This document shows positions 26,105-34,262 of a stretch of DNA of 64,000 bases, one piece after another (within the stretch, counting starts at the first letter, position 1; each line of letters begins with the position of its first letter). The notes under the pieces are model-generated. The model was not told the origin of the DNA. It searched no databases and was given only the letters and a program-made list of their open reading frames with translations. Both the position numbers and the translations under genes were made by a program. The stretch spans positions 558,001-622,000 of the forward strand of contig JACKOF010000001.1 of assembly GCA_024234435.1 (NCBI GenBank). Reading direction: 5' to 3'. The stretch is from Pseudomonadales bacterium. GTDB taxonomy: Bacteria; Pseudomonadota; Gammaproteobacteria; Pseudomonadales; Porticoccaceae.

Positions 26105-27274
26105 ATGAAAAAATGGCTATTGATTATGGCGGTGCTTACAACCGCATGTGTATCGGTATCAGGTTATGCCGGTGAACTTATGGATGGGCGGCTGGCTTCA
26201 ACCGACGCTTATTTCGCCCAGAGGGAAAGGGGGCAGTTAACGCCTGATATGGATGCCCAGCTGGCATACATGTCTTACACGGATTTTATTTCCCCGTTTT
26301 ACAGCAGGGGCTGTGATTTTACCGCCTGGGATATGAAAAAGGTGCCCCAGCGTATTGTTAAATACTCGCTCGGGTTTTACACCTATGGTTTGGCCAGTGT
26401 TGCCCTGATTGACCCTGAATTGAGTGAATTTGTGGGGCACAACATGGATACCGCCATTGCTAAAATGCGTTGCAAATATACCTGGGTGGATTGGGAGCAC
26501 GATGAATTTGGCAGCGATCCCATTGCAAAATACAACATCATGTACAAGGGGCATCTCAATCTGATGTATGGCCTTTACCAGATGTTAACTGGAAACGATC
26601 AGTACGAAAAAGATCACAAGAAGTTGACCAATATTCTGGTTGAAGAAATTAAGGCCAGCCCTTATGCCGGTATTGTCTGTGAGCCTGACAACTATTTCCC
26701 ACAGTGTAACTCGGTGGCTTATCTCAGCTTGTGGGTTTATGACCGACTGCATAACACGGACTACAAAAAGTACACCAAACCCTGGCTGGAGTTTCTCAAA
26801 AAAGAATTGATAGACCCGGAAACCGGCGCATTCCATGTTGCCTATCACCCCACCTCTCATTCCGTAAAACCCTGGGTTTCGGCTTACACCACAGCCTGGA
26901 CGTTAACCATGATTCATGGCCTGGATCCTGAGTTCTCCAAACAATATTACCCGGATTTCAAAAAACACTTTGTTGAGGTTTATGATAACGGCCACAAGGC
27001 TCGAGTGAGAGAAACCATGGGTACGATGGACTCAGATGGAGGTGTCGGTATGGCTTCGTCCTTTACCTTGTTGTTAGCTAAGGAGATGGGTGACAAGAAA
27101 CTGTTTGATCAGTTGCTAAATCATATTGAGCCTCCCGGCCAGCCTTACATCCATTCGCGTATTTTACGTTACAAAACGCCAACGAATGCGCTGTTCGATG
27201 AAATGCTATTTATCAGTAAAGTGCACGTAGGGTTCGGTGAATTGATTAATGCGCCATTAGCTACCAAACATTAA
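26105..27274 (+). CDS. linalool dehydratase-isomerase homologue, secreted
   Basis: The 389-residue protein matches linalool dehydratase-isomerase (Ldi/LinD) of Castellaniella defragrans along its length as I recall it: DFISPFYSRGC, YGLASVALIDP, MYKGHLNLMYGLYQ, GIVCEPDNYF, QCNSVAYLSLWVYDRLH, KPW-SAYTTAWTL and KARVRET-GT. Ldi interconverts myrcene, linalool and geraniol without cofactor. Its catalytic residues Asp39, Tyr45, His129, Cys171, Cys180 and Tyr240 correspond here to Asp60, Tyr66, His150, Cys192, Cys201 and Tyr261, all at a constant offset of 21. The signal peptide (residues 1-22, ending GYA) implies a periplasmic enzyme. The ATG at 26105 follows GGGGA. Confidence 0.93.
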   Translation: MKKWLLIMAVLTTACVSVSGYAGELMDGRLASTDAYFAQRERGQLTPDMDAQLAYMSYTDFISPFYSRGCDFTAWDMKKVPQRIVKYSLGFYTYGLASVALIDPELSEFVGHNMDTAIAKMRCKYTWVDWEHDEFGSDPIAKYNIMYKGHLNLMYGLYQMLTGNDQYEKDHKKLTNILVEEIKASPYAGIVCEPDNYFPQCNSVAYLSLWVYDRLHNTDYKKYTKPWLEFLKKELIDPETGAFHVAYHPTSHSVKPWVSAYTTAWTLTMIHGLDPEFSKQYYPDFKKHFVEVYDNGHKARVRETMGTMDSDGGVGMASSFTLLLAKEMGDKKLFDQLLNHIEPPGQPYIHSRILRYKTPTNALFDEMLFISKVHVGFGELINAPLATKH

Positions 27275-27299
27275 TTAAACTATCATCAGGTTTTTCAGC

Positions 27300-27337
27300 A
27301 AGCTCGAGTCAGTAGTTTAGGACTCGAGCTTTTTTTA
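27300..27337 (+). terminator. Rho-independent terminator
   Basis: AAGCTCGAGTC-agtagtttag-GACTCGAGCTT is a perfect 11-bp stem followed by TTTTTT. It ends the transcript containing the linalool dehydratase-isomerase gene, before the convergent TetR gene. Confidence 0.92.
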
Positions 27338-27372
27338 TGGGCGGTATGTTTTACAAACTATTTTGAATAGGC

Positions 27373-28005
27373 TTAGAGTTTTTTTGCGAAAATGGATTGA
27401 TGGCAAATATAGGCAAAAGTATTAATTAACTCATCGACCTGATTATCATCATAACGACCGATAAACCGTGCGCAGAACAACTCAATAACCCAGGTTAATA
27501 CATCGGCGAGCATATCCGGTGAAACACCTTGTGCGGTTAGTTCTTCATGATCTGAAGCCTGTACTGCTTTGCGGCTTTGCTCGCAAAGAGCCTGCATCAT
27601 TTGTTCGTATAGCTCGGCTACAGTTTCGTCATGGCTGGTTGTTGATGCTGCCGCTTCAAGAACGGCATGGTGCTTTTTGAATGTGCCGATAATACCTTTC
27701 AACGCAGGCTTCAAACTTTCGGGTTCGGTAGCACCAGCTCCGGATTCAAACCAGGAGCCAGCGCTCTCGACAACCTCGTCTGTTAGGCGCTTCATCAAAC
27801 TGGATACCAGCTCTGCTTTATCGGCAAAATGCAGATAAAAAGTCGCCCTGGCGATACCCGCTTCTTTTGCGAGTTGCTCTACAGTCACTGTTGCAAATCG
27901 TTGTTCTTTTTCGAGTAGTTGCTCCATGGCAATTAACAGGCGATCTTCCACGCTAAGTACCGGTGTAGATTTTGCGCGTGGGCGACGTTTACGAGCCGTA
28001 GGCAT
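27373..28005 (-). CDS. TetR-family transcriptional regulator
   Basis: The 210-residue protein has a basic N-terminus (TARKRRPRAK) and a TetR helix-turn-helix at residues about 22-68 (FATVTVEQLAKEAGIARATFYLHFADKAELVSSLM). The ligand domain is not assignable. I choose the ATG at 28005; a GTG at 28008 is also in frame. It is divergent from the DUF1329 gene and convergent with the linalool-isomerase transcript, and is the nearest candidate for a terpenoid-responsive repressor. Confidence 0.88.
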   Translation of the reverse strand: MPTARKRRPRAKSTPVLSVEDRLLIAMEQLLEKEQRFATVTVEQLAKEAGIARATFYLHFADKAELVSSLMKRLTDEVVESAGSWFESGAGATEPESLKPALKGIIGTFKKHHAVLEAAASTTSHDETVAELYEQMMQALCEQSRKAVQASDHEELTAQGVSPDMLADVLTWVIELFCARFIGRYDDNQVDELINTFAYICHQSIFAKKL

Positions 28006-28484
28006 CACTAATTGTCTCAGATTTGGTAAAACTAATGAAATAGAAATGTATCTAGTAGTAGGAGTTTAATCTGAAAGTACTTCTTTGAACAGATTGATTC
28101 AGTGGGAGATTAGCCACATTCGAAGAGTTAGGTTGGTTTTGTAAAAGGAGTATTAATTCAGAATGGATAAAACAGACATTTGCCTAGGGTTGGTGGGAAC
28201 ACCTGTAAAAACGCTTTATTAATATACTACTTGATTGACATCAAGTCTTCTCACCAGTTGGTAAGTTACCGTATTGTTACCTTATGAATAGTACTGTTTC
28301 AGCAATGTTTCAGTTGCTTCTCAGGGGCAGTAATAAGTCTGAATTACAACAAGTTATCGAGAAGTTTGCTCAGGTTTTAGTTAAACAATCTCGGTCGTGA
28401 GTTGTTCTCGCTTTATCGCTTGGCAGGGTTTTGTCTGTATTCGCGAGACTTATTTAAAAATGGAATGAGAGAGGTAATTCAATA
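28006..28484. other. Divergent regulatory spacer
   Basis: This 479-base spacer between the TetR gene and the DUF1329 gene contains no convincing ORF. It holds the FNR box at 28231-28244, then a cluster of small dyads: ACCA-gt-TGGT at 28253-28262 and GGTAA-g-TTACC at 28259-28269, followed by a further GTTACC. These are plausible operator sites for the TetR protein. The 200 or so bases closest to the DUF1329 start would then be a long leader. Confidence 0.5.
28231..28244. promoter_or_regulatory. Exact FNR/ANR box
   Basis: TTGAT-tgac-ATCAA matches the FNR/ANR consensus at all ten fixed positions, and the symmetry extends to ACTTGAT/ATCAAGT. It lies about 240 bases before the DUF1329 start and 226 bases before the TetR start, so either promoter may be controlled. 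Confidence 0.65.
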
Positions 28485-29843
28485 ATGAAAATCATTAAAA
28501 AACTTTCCCTTATTGGGGTTGTGTTTAGTACCGTGAGCTTAGCATCGGGAGTATTCGCGGCGGTTTCTTCGACAGAAGCGGACAAGCTAGGTGCTGAACT
28601 GACGCCTATGGGTGCTGAAAAAATGGGTAATGCGAACGGCACCATCCCTGCCTGGAACGGTGGGTTGCGCGAAGCTCCAACAGGATGGACGCCGGATCAG
28701 GGCTATGTGGACCCCTTTGCTGATGAGACCCCCCTGTTTGTGATTGATGCAAACAATTATGAAAAATATCAGGATAAGCTCAATGCCGGCATGATCGCGA
28801 TGATGAAACAATACCCGGATACTTTCAGGTTGCCGGTTTACAAGAGTCATCGTACTTTTGCTAATCCGCAAGCGGTGTATGCCCACACTAAAGAGTTAGC
28901 AACAAAAACGAGCATCGATGGAGAATCCCTGGAAGGCTATAGCCAGCCTGGTATTCCCTTCCCGATACCCAAAACAGGCATAGAAGTCATGTACAACAAT
29001 ATGTTGCATTGGTATGGCGGTTTTGATCAATGCGCAGACTGGTTGCCTGTTCAACCGAGTGGAGGTTATTACAGGGTCGGCTATTGTCAAAATGTAATCC
29101 AGACGCCGAATATGGATAAAATCAAAGATAATAATGACCTCTTCTATTACTTTGGACAATATGACGCCCCAGCAACATTGGTGGGAACCATTTACCTTGT
29201 ACATGACACTATTGACAGGAACAAGGGATTACGTCGAGCCTGGATCTACAATGCTGGGCAGCGCCGGGTACGCCGAGCACCGGATCTAGCTTATGACAAT
29301 ATTGATGATGGCACCGAGGGCATGCGTATTACTGATGACTGGTGGGGATTTTTTGGTGCATTGGATCGGTATGACTGGAAGCTGGTTGGCAAGAAAGAGA
29401 TGTATATCCCCTACAACGCCTATAAGTTGAGTGATACTAACCTGAAGTATGACGATATGCTGGATAAAGGACATCTGAAGTCGGATTTGATGCGCTACGA
29501 ATTACACCGTGTTTGGGAAGTTCAAGCGACCCTGAAAGATGGTATGTCGCATATATATAAAACGCGGAACTTCTATATCGATGAAGATAGTTGGATGGTT
29601 GTTTTGGCTGATGCCTATGACAGTCGCGATAACCTATGGCGAGTTTATTCTGATCCCCTAATGCAAATTTACGATTCAGATGTCATGTTTCATAGGGCTA
29701 TGTTGGTACATGACCTTGTTAGTGGCACATTTATCGCTAGTCAGCTTGATAATGAACGTAAGCAGCCTGCGCTTGTGTTTAGCCAGAAGGGGCGATACGC
29801 AGACTTCCAAACCAGTGCTATCCGACGCCGTGGTATTAAATAA
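28485..29843 (+). CDS. DUF1329-domain exported protein
   Basis: The 452-residue protein has a clear signal peptide (residues 1-25, ending VFA) and the DUF1329 pattern: LGAELTPMGAEKMGNANGTIPAWNGG near residue 35, HRTFANPQAVYAHT, GIPFPIPKTGIEVMYN, GQRRVRRAPDLAYD near residue 260 and the late WEVQATLKDGMSHIYKTRNFYIDEDSW. Such proteins are probably periplasmic or outer-membrane associated, and occur with DUF1302 proteins in sterol, terpene and hydrocarbon use. No DUF1302 partner is in this window. It is transcribed alone and ends at a terminator. Confidence 0.9.
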   Translation: MKIIKKLSLIGVVFSTVSLASGVFAAVSSTEADKLGAELTPMGAEKMGNANGTIPAWNGGLREAPTGWTPDQGYVDPFADETPLFVIDANNYEKYQDKLNAGMIAMMKQYPDTFRLPVYKSHRTFANPQAVYAHTKELATKTSIDGESLEGYSQPGIPFPIPKTGIEVMYNNMLHWYGGFDQCADWLPVQPSGGYYRVGYCQNVIQTPNMDKIKDNNDLFYYFGQYDAPATLVGTIYLVHDTIDRNKGLRRAWIYNAGQRRVRRAPDLAYDNIDDGTEGMRITDDWWGFFGALDRYDWKLVGKKEMYIPYNAYKLSDTNLKYDDMLDKGHLKSDLMRYELHRVWEVQATLKDGMSHIYKTRNFYIDEDSWMVVLADAYDSRDNLWRVYSDPLMQIYDSDVMFHRAMLVHDLVSGTFIASQLDNERKQPALVFSQKGRYADFQTSAIRRRGIK

Positions 29844-29862
29844 CTACAGTTAAGTTAGAGTT

Positions 29863-29889
29863 ACCCAGGCCCGGAAGAGCCTGGGTTTT
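29863..29889 (+). terminator. Rho-independent terminator
   Basis: ACCCAGGC-ccggaaga-GCCTGGGT, an 8-bp stem, is followed by TTTC. It lies between convergent genes and may serve the DUF1329 transcript mainly. Confidence 0.75.
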
Positions 29890-29891
29890 CT

Positions 29892-31535
29892 CTATTTAGG
29901 GCGAGTGTATTTCTCCGCCAGTTTTTTGAGTATAAATTTCTGAACCTTTCCGTTTGGATTGCGGGGCATAGTATCAATAACTTCTACTTGCTCAGGCCAG
30001 TATTGTTTAGCGGTGCCGCTTTTTTCCATCCAGAGTCTAAGATCGCTTAAGTCGAATTTTTTCCCCCGTTCCAAGGTGACAAAGGCACAGGCACGTTCTC
30101 CCAATCTTGCATCGGCATATCCGACCAGTGTTGCATCTACAATATCCGGGTGTCGGTACAACAGGTTTTCAATTTCGGCAACGGGAATGTTTTCTGCACC
30201 TCGAATAATAATGTCCTTGGTGCGACCATTAATTCGAATGTACCCTTCTTCATCCATGTAGGCCATATCGCCAGTATCAAACCATCCATCCAGGTGGATA
30301 TTCTCCAACTCCGGTTGTTTGTAATAACCCAAAAACAGGCTGGCCCCTCTGACGAATAATCTGCCGGTTTGTCCTGGCCCTAAAGGGTTGTGATTTTCAT
30401 CAGCAATTAACAGTTCTATACCTTGCAATGGGCGACCATCAGTGGTCGAAGATTTATCCCTGGATTTTTCAGGCGCTGTTAGGCTTCCTGCCAATGCTTC
30501 TGTCATTCCCCATAAGGAACAGACTTTGGCATTAAGTAAACGTAGTGCGTCTTCAATAATGACCGGTGGAATAGGAGCACCACCGCATAAGAAAGTTTTT
30601 AACGACGGTTTTGTGTTACTGGTGCTGACAACTCTGCATATGTCTGACAGAAAGGGGGTGGAGGCCGCCATGTGCGTGACGCCCTCGGTGACCATGATGT
30701 TGACGCCCTCATCAGGTTTCCATATATCCTGAAGTACTGCTTTTCCTCCAAGTAATAAGGATTGGAGAATGCCGGCAGTGTAGCCAGTGGTATGACCAAA
30801 TGGGGCGCTGATCATATGGACATCTTTAGATGTGAGGCTTAACCTCGAGGCTAGCGAAGACGCGCAGGTTAACATGGTGTTCCAGCTATGCATTACCCCT
30901 TTTGGTTGCCCTGTTGTGCCAGAGGTATACATCAGTACAGATATTTCGTCCGCGGCAGCACTTACAGATTGTTCTGACGTGACAGGTGGATAGCTGCTAT
31001 TAATAATCGTTTGCTCAAACCCGTTATTTTCATCACCATCGACCACAACAACGTGTTCCAAATTAGGCAGTTCAGGTTTTAAAGCCTCTAACATGGGTGG
31101 GTACAAAAAACCGCGAAACTCATTCGGAATGATGATAGCTTTCGTGTCTGAAAATTTAAGCATGAACCGCAATTCGCGCTCACGGAAGATGGGCATGAGA
31201 GGATTGGTGACAGCCCCCAGCCGGGACAGGGCGTAAGTTGCAACAACAAATTCCCACCAGTTTGGGAGCATTAAGGCGACAATATCACCATTTTTTATTC
31301 CGAGCCCGCGAAGTGCGCCAGCTGCCCGTGCAACCATTTCTTCGAGCTCTACATAGGTTAGACTTTTGTTGGGGGAGGCGCTTCCGGTTTCTGATCGGTA
31401 AGACACCAGAGCAGTTTTATTGGGGTGTTTCTCTACTGCCCGAGTGAGAATGTTTTCAACGGTAATATCCCTCCAAAACCCCTGAGCTCTCATGGCTTGC
31501 GCATGAGCTCGCTTGTCAAACTGCATTTTGATCAT
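29892..31535 (-). CDS. AMP-dependent acyl-CoA ligase (cyclohexanecarboxylate-CoA ligase-like)
   Basis: The 547-residue ANL ligase shows LMYTSGTTGQPKGVMHSW near residue 200, SLWGMTEA, GWFDTGDMAYMDEEGYIRINGRTKDIIIRGAENIPVAEIE near residue 420 and the lysine in PRNPNGKVQKFILKK near residue 530. The early FDKRAHAQAMRAQGFW resembles cyclohexanecarboxylate and related carboxylate ligases. It converts a carboxylic acid to its CoA ester in the cytosol. A geranate-like terpenoid acid would suit the context, but the sequence does not fix the substrate. A second possible start is the ATG at 31526. Confidence 0.9.
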   Translation of the reverse strand: MIKMQFDKRAHAQAMRAQGFWRDITVENILTRAVEKHPNKTALVSYRSETGSASPNKSLTYVELEEMVARAAGALRGLGIKNGDIVALMLPNWWEFVVATYALSRLGAVTNPLMPIFRERELRFMLKFSDTKAIIIPNEFRGFLYPPMLEALKPELPNLEHVVVVDGDENNGFEQTIINSSYPPVTSEQSVSAAADEISVLMYTSGTTGQPKGVMHSWNTMLTCASSLASRLSLTSKDVHMISAPFGHTTGYTAGILQSLLLGGKAVLQDIWKPDEGVNIMVTEGVTHMAASTPFLSDICRVVSTSNTKPSLKTFLCGGAPIPPVIIEDALRLLNAKVCSLWGMTEALAGSLTAPEKSRDKSSTTDGRPLQGIELLIADENHNPLGPGQTGRLFVRGASLFLGYYKQPELENIHLDGWFDTGDMAYMDEEGYIRINGRTKDIIIRGAENIPVAEIENLLYRHPDIVDATLVGYADARLGERACAFVTLERGKKFDLSDLRLWMEKSGTAKQYWPEQVEVIDTMPRNPNGKVQKFILKKLAEKYTRPK

Positions 31536-31629
31536 AAAATGTAAGTGTCCATTTTTGTTAATGATTTAAGGTGTTTTTACTCTTTCTATCAGGGGGAATA
31601 TTTGAGGAAGTTATTCTAAATAACATACT

Positions 31630-31644
31630 TGCTTGAATCAAGCA
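31630..31644. promoter_or_regulatory. 15-bp palindrome upstream of acyl-CoA ligase
   Basis: TGCTTGA-a-TCAAGCA is a perfect dyad 95 bases upstream of the ligase start at 31535 and 84 bases before the divergent gene at 31728. It resembles an operator. No terminator features are present, and the rest of this 192-base spacer shows no gene. Confidence 0.45.
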
Positions 31645-31727
31645 TCTGGTATTACTGTGGCTGCTTCAAATGACTAGGCTGAGCGCTGATAGTTTATGAT
31701 GTAGGGCTAATACTCAAAGGTGAATAT

Positions 31728-32039
31728 ATGATTTATGCAATGAACTTGTATGATATCGTTGATGAGGATATGTACAAGGAATATGTAAAAAGGTCTACGA
31801 GCTTTTTGTCATCGATAAAAGCTGGTGCCATTGCTGCCGGGACTAATCCTTTCAGGGAAATCTGTGGCCAAGCAAGGAGCAACTTTATTATTGCAAAATT
31901 CCATTCCGTTCAAGATTTTGAAGCAATGCTCCGATGGCAGGAAGACAATGATATTAAAAGATTACGAGAGTTATCGACAGATAATTATATCTGGACGCTT
32001 TATGAGAACTGGGATATGGCGGCGTGGTTAGCTGACTAA
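31728..32039 (+). CDS. small dimeric alpha/beta-barrel-like protein, unknown
   Basis: The 103-residue protein (MIYAMNLYDIVDEDMYKEYVKR, ending NWDMAAWLAD) has the alternating strand-helix pattern and length of DUF1330/EthD-type dimeric alpha-beta barrels, but I cannot assign a subfamily. Such proteins are often accessory enzymes or monooxygenase-like. AAGGTG lies 9 bases before the ATG. It is 28 bases before the GFA-family gene, so the two likely form a small operon. Confidence 0.65.
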   Translation: MIYAMNLYDIVDEDMYKEYVKRSTSFLSSIKAGAIAAGTNPFREICGQARSNFIIAKFHSVQDFEAMLRWQEDNDIKRLRELSTDNYIWTLYENWDMAAWLAD

Positions 32040-32067
32040 TACTGAGCTATTTAAATAGGGATATGGC

Positions 32068-32526
32068 ATGAAAGAAAAGCAATATACAGCAAGTTGTTGT
32101 TGTGGCGAAATGGCAATCACCTTTGAAGGTGAACCGTTGCGGGTATTTAGGTGCCACTGCAAATATTGCCAGCGTCGAACAGGAAGCGTTTTTCAGGTTT
32201 CAGCCTGGTTTAAGAGAGAGCAGGTGGTTTGTAAAACGGATGGAAAGGTTTTTAATGAATCGGAGAACAATGCAGGGGTGGATTACTCCTTTTGTACGCG
32301 TTGTGGCTCTACGGTGCATTGGCCGCTGTCTATTTTTCCTGACGTTTATGCTGTTGCCGTTGGTTGTTTCGCGGACAAAACATTCCCCAAACCGGACATC
32401 GATATTCATGAACAACATAGGCACCCGTGGGTGCCTCTTATAGACGGTGTGGAGAGTTACAAAGAGTGGCCACCCTTTGTTCATGATTTGGTCGCAAGTG
32501 CGAATACTGCGAAAGATGAGATGTAA
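32068..32526 (+). CDS. GFA-family zinc-binding protein
   Basis: The 152-residue protein has the cysteine pattern of the glutathione-dependent formaldehyde-activating (GFA/Mss4-like) family: SCCCGEM near residue 10, CHCKYCQRRTG near residue 30, and CTRCGSTVHW near residue 77. These cysteines bind zinc. Actual reactions are known for few members. It probably shares a transcript with the small gene upstream. Confidence 0.9.
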   Translation: MKEKQYTASCCCGEMAITFEGEPLRVFRCHCKYCQRRTGSVFQVSAWFKREQVVCKTDGKVFNESENNAGVDYSFCTRCGSTVHWPLSIFPDVYAVAVGCFADKTFPKPDIDIHEQHRHPWVPLIDGVESYKEWPPFVHDLVASANTAKDEM

Positions 32527-32596
32527 ACAGGCTGCGTAATAAAAGTTAAAACTGATGCTGCTTGTGTGGCGTTGGTTTTGAATTGCTTGCCAGCTT

Positions 32597-33037
32597 CTAT
32601 AGTGCGACGTTATCGGTTCTGGAAATCAATCGCTTCATTGTGTCGCTAATACCCATTTTCGTATTGGTGTTGAAGTCGTATGGTACAACGACTGTATAGC
32701 CCTCAGCGGCTACAACGTTTTGTGCATGGCTAAAGATCTTCATTATCACTTTGAGAGAGGTGTTACCTATATTTTCGGTTTTCACGCCAATATGAATCTT
32801 ATCCGGCGAGTGTAGTGCCGTTTTATAATCACAGTGATTTGACGCTGCCACGTAGCCCATTCCGGTATTTTTGTCGTATCCCGGACAACCGACTCTACTC
32901 ATGTAGGCGTTACGTGCTTCTGCGAAGAAATGAAAATACTGCACATTGTTAATATGCAATTCTTCATTCGGATCAGGGGCAATATCAATGGTATAGGTGA
33001 ATTCGAATGGTTCCAGTTCGCTCGGTTTACTGCTCAT
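32597..33037 (-). CDS. acyl-CoA thioesterase-like protein (4HBT, hotdog fold)
   Basis: The 146-residue protein resembles 4-hydroxybenzoyl-CoA thioesterase-type hotdog proteins: LHINNVQYFHFFAEARNAYMSRVG near residue 27 replaces the usual D-x-N-H-V motif, and CDYKTALHSPDKIHIGVKTENIGNTSLKV near residue 70 is the central strand-helix pattern. It would cleave an acyl-CoA. The catalytic Asp of the family is replaced by His-Ile-Asn-Asn here, so activity is uncertain. It lies 73 bases downstream of the alpha/beta hydrolase gene, on the same strand. Confidence 0.75.
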   Translation of the reverse strand: MSSKPSELEPFEFTYTIDIAPDPNEELHINNVQYFHFFAEARNAYMSRVGCPGYDKNTGMGYVAASNHCDYKTALHSPDKIHIGVKTENIGNTSLKVIMKIFSHAQNVVAAEGYTVVVPYDFNTNTKMGISDTMKRLISRTDNVAL

Positions 33038-33110
33038 GTTCTTGGTGCCGTTTGAAGTTATCTGTTTCTACAACAGAATATATACTGTATCGCCAAACTG
33101 GGGGTGTTGG

Positions 33111-33929
33111 TTAGGTTAATAGAAAATCACTGATAATTTCCGAGAGTAGCGCCGGGGCTGTCAGGTGAGCATTGTGTCCTTGATCAGGGATTGTTACACG
33201 GGTGGCGTTGGGAAGCGTTCCATGTAGCGCTTCAACGGGCTCCACGTGGTGCTTTAATGAGTTTGAACTTGACAGTAATAGTGTTGGACTCTTAATGGAA
33301 GAAAAGCGTTTAACACCCATCTCAAGCTCGTCTATTACATGTATTTCTCTTGTCCAGGTCGGTGTTAAATCAATGCTTTTTTGCCAGCCTTTGGAGTTTC
33401 TGAATATACTTAGAGAGTCCTCGCTCATTCTCAAAAAATGAGTTAAACCGGTAATCAATACCTGTTCGTTTTGAGCGGTAGCAACTGCTTTTTTGTAAGC
33501 CTCCAGTGCATGTGCTGTCACAGATTTATAGGCGGGTAACGGTGGTTCGTAGATAGCTAGTTTTGATATTGGCAGAGTTCGTGCTGTTTCAAGTGCACAA
33601 ATACCACCGTAGGAGTGTCCGAACACAAATGCATCAGAACCGGCAATTTCCAGAACAGCTTTGAGATCTTCATACTCTTTGTTCAGGCTGTATTCTTCCG
33701 AGTCACCACTGTTTCCACGCCCCCGACGATCCATCACGTAGCAGGTGAAATGTTTTGCAAGATGCGGTAGCGCGCGTGTCCAGTCGGCTGAACACTGCAG
33801 ACTGCCATGGACAATCACCAATGACGGTCCGTTACCTGCCTGAATATAGCCGATGGTGGTGCCGTCCGCAGAGGTGACACAGCCATTGTTTACTCTGAAA
33901 TCATTTATGTTTTCATAAACGCCGACCAT
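33111..33929 (-). CDS. alpha/beta-fold hydrolase
   Basis: The 272-residue hydrolase has the oxyanion segment VIVHGSLQCSADW near residue 38, MDRRGRGNSGD, the nucleophile elbow GHSYGG near residue 102 (Ser), and the catalytic histidine in DQGHNAHLT near residue 250. It cleaves an ester or related bond; the substrate is unknown. I choose the ATG at 33929 because AGGAG precedes it by about 10 bases; the longer frame to 34049 has no such site and adds a segment unlike the family. Confidence 0.88.
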   Translation of the reverse strand: MVGVYENINDFRVNNGCVTSADGTTIGYIQAGNGPSLVIVHGSLQCSADWTRALPHLAKHFTCYVMDRRGRGNSGDSEEYSLNKEYEDLKAVLEIAGSDAFVFGHSYGGICALETARTLPISKLAIYEPPLPAYKSVTAHALEAYKKAVATAQNEQVLITGLTHFLRMSEDSLSIFRNSKGWQKSIDLTPTWTREIHVIDELEMGVKRFSSIKSPTLLLSSSNSLKHHVEPVEALHGTLPNATRVTIPDQGHNAHLTAPALLSEIISDFLLT

Positions 33930-34262
33930 TACCGGGGTTCTCCTGCATCTCTTTGTTGTTGCATAAGCATAAAAACTATGCAAGTGTTTATTAAATAAAG
34001 AGTATTTTAGTTCTTGTGATAGCAATACTGTCAAAAGGGTGACTTTCACAAGCCATTGTCAGACGCCGAGTATAACGTATTTCGCTGAAATTTGACCAGA
34101 ATGTAAACTTGGTAGGTGATCAAATCCTTGGTCGAAAGCTGGATTGAGTTGATCATTTGTCAACTAAAGCCGTTGGCTCTTCGCGTAAGCGCCAACGGCT
34201 TTAGAGATGATTGTTCGCCGTATCTGAAGACGATCTGTAGAGAAAAGTCGCCGATAGAGGGA
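33930..34262. other. Spacer containing a perfect 14-bp hairpin
   Basis: This 333-base gap between two minus-strand hydrolase genes contains no credible gene. At 34164-34177 and 34191-34204 it holds CTAAAGCCGTTGGC and its exact complement, with a 13-base loop. There is no long T run on either side, though the stem ends in AAAG/CTTT, so it may be a weak terminator for the operon ending at 34263. Confidence 0.6.
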
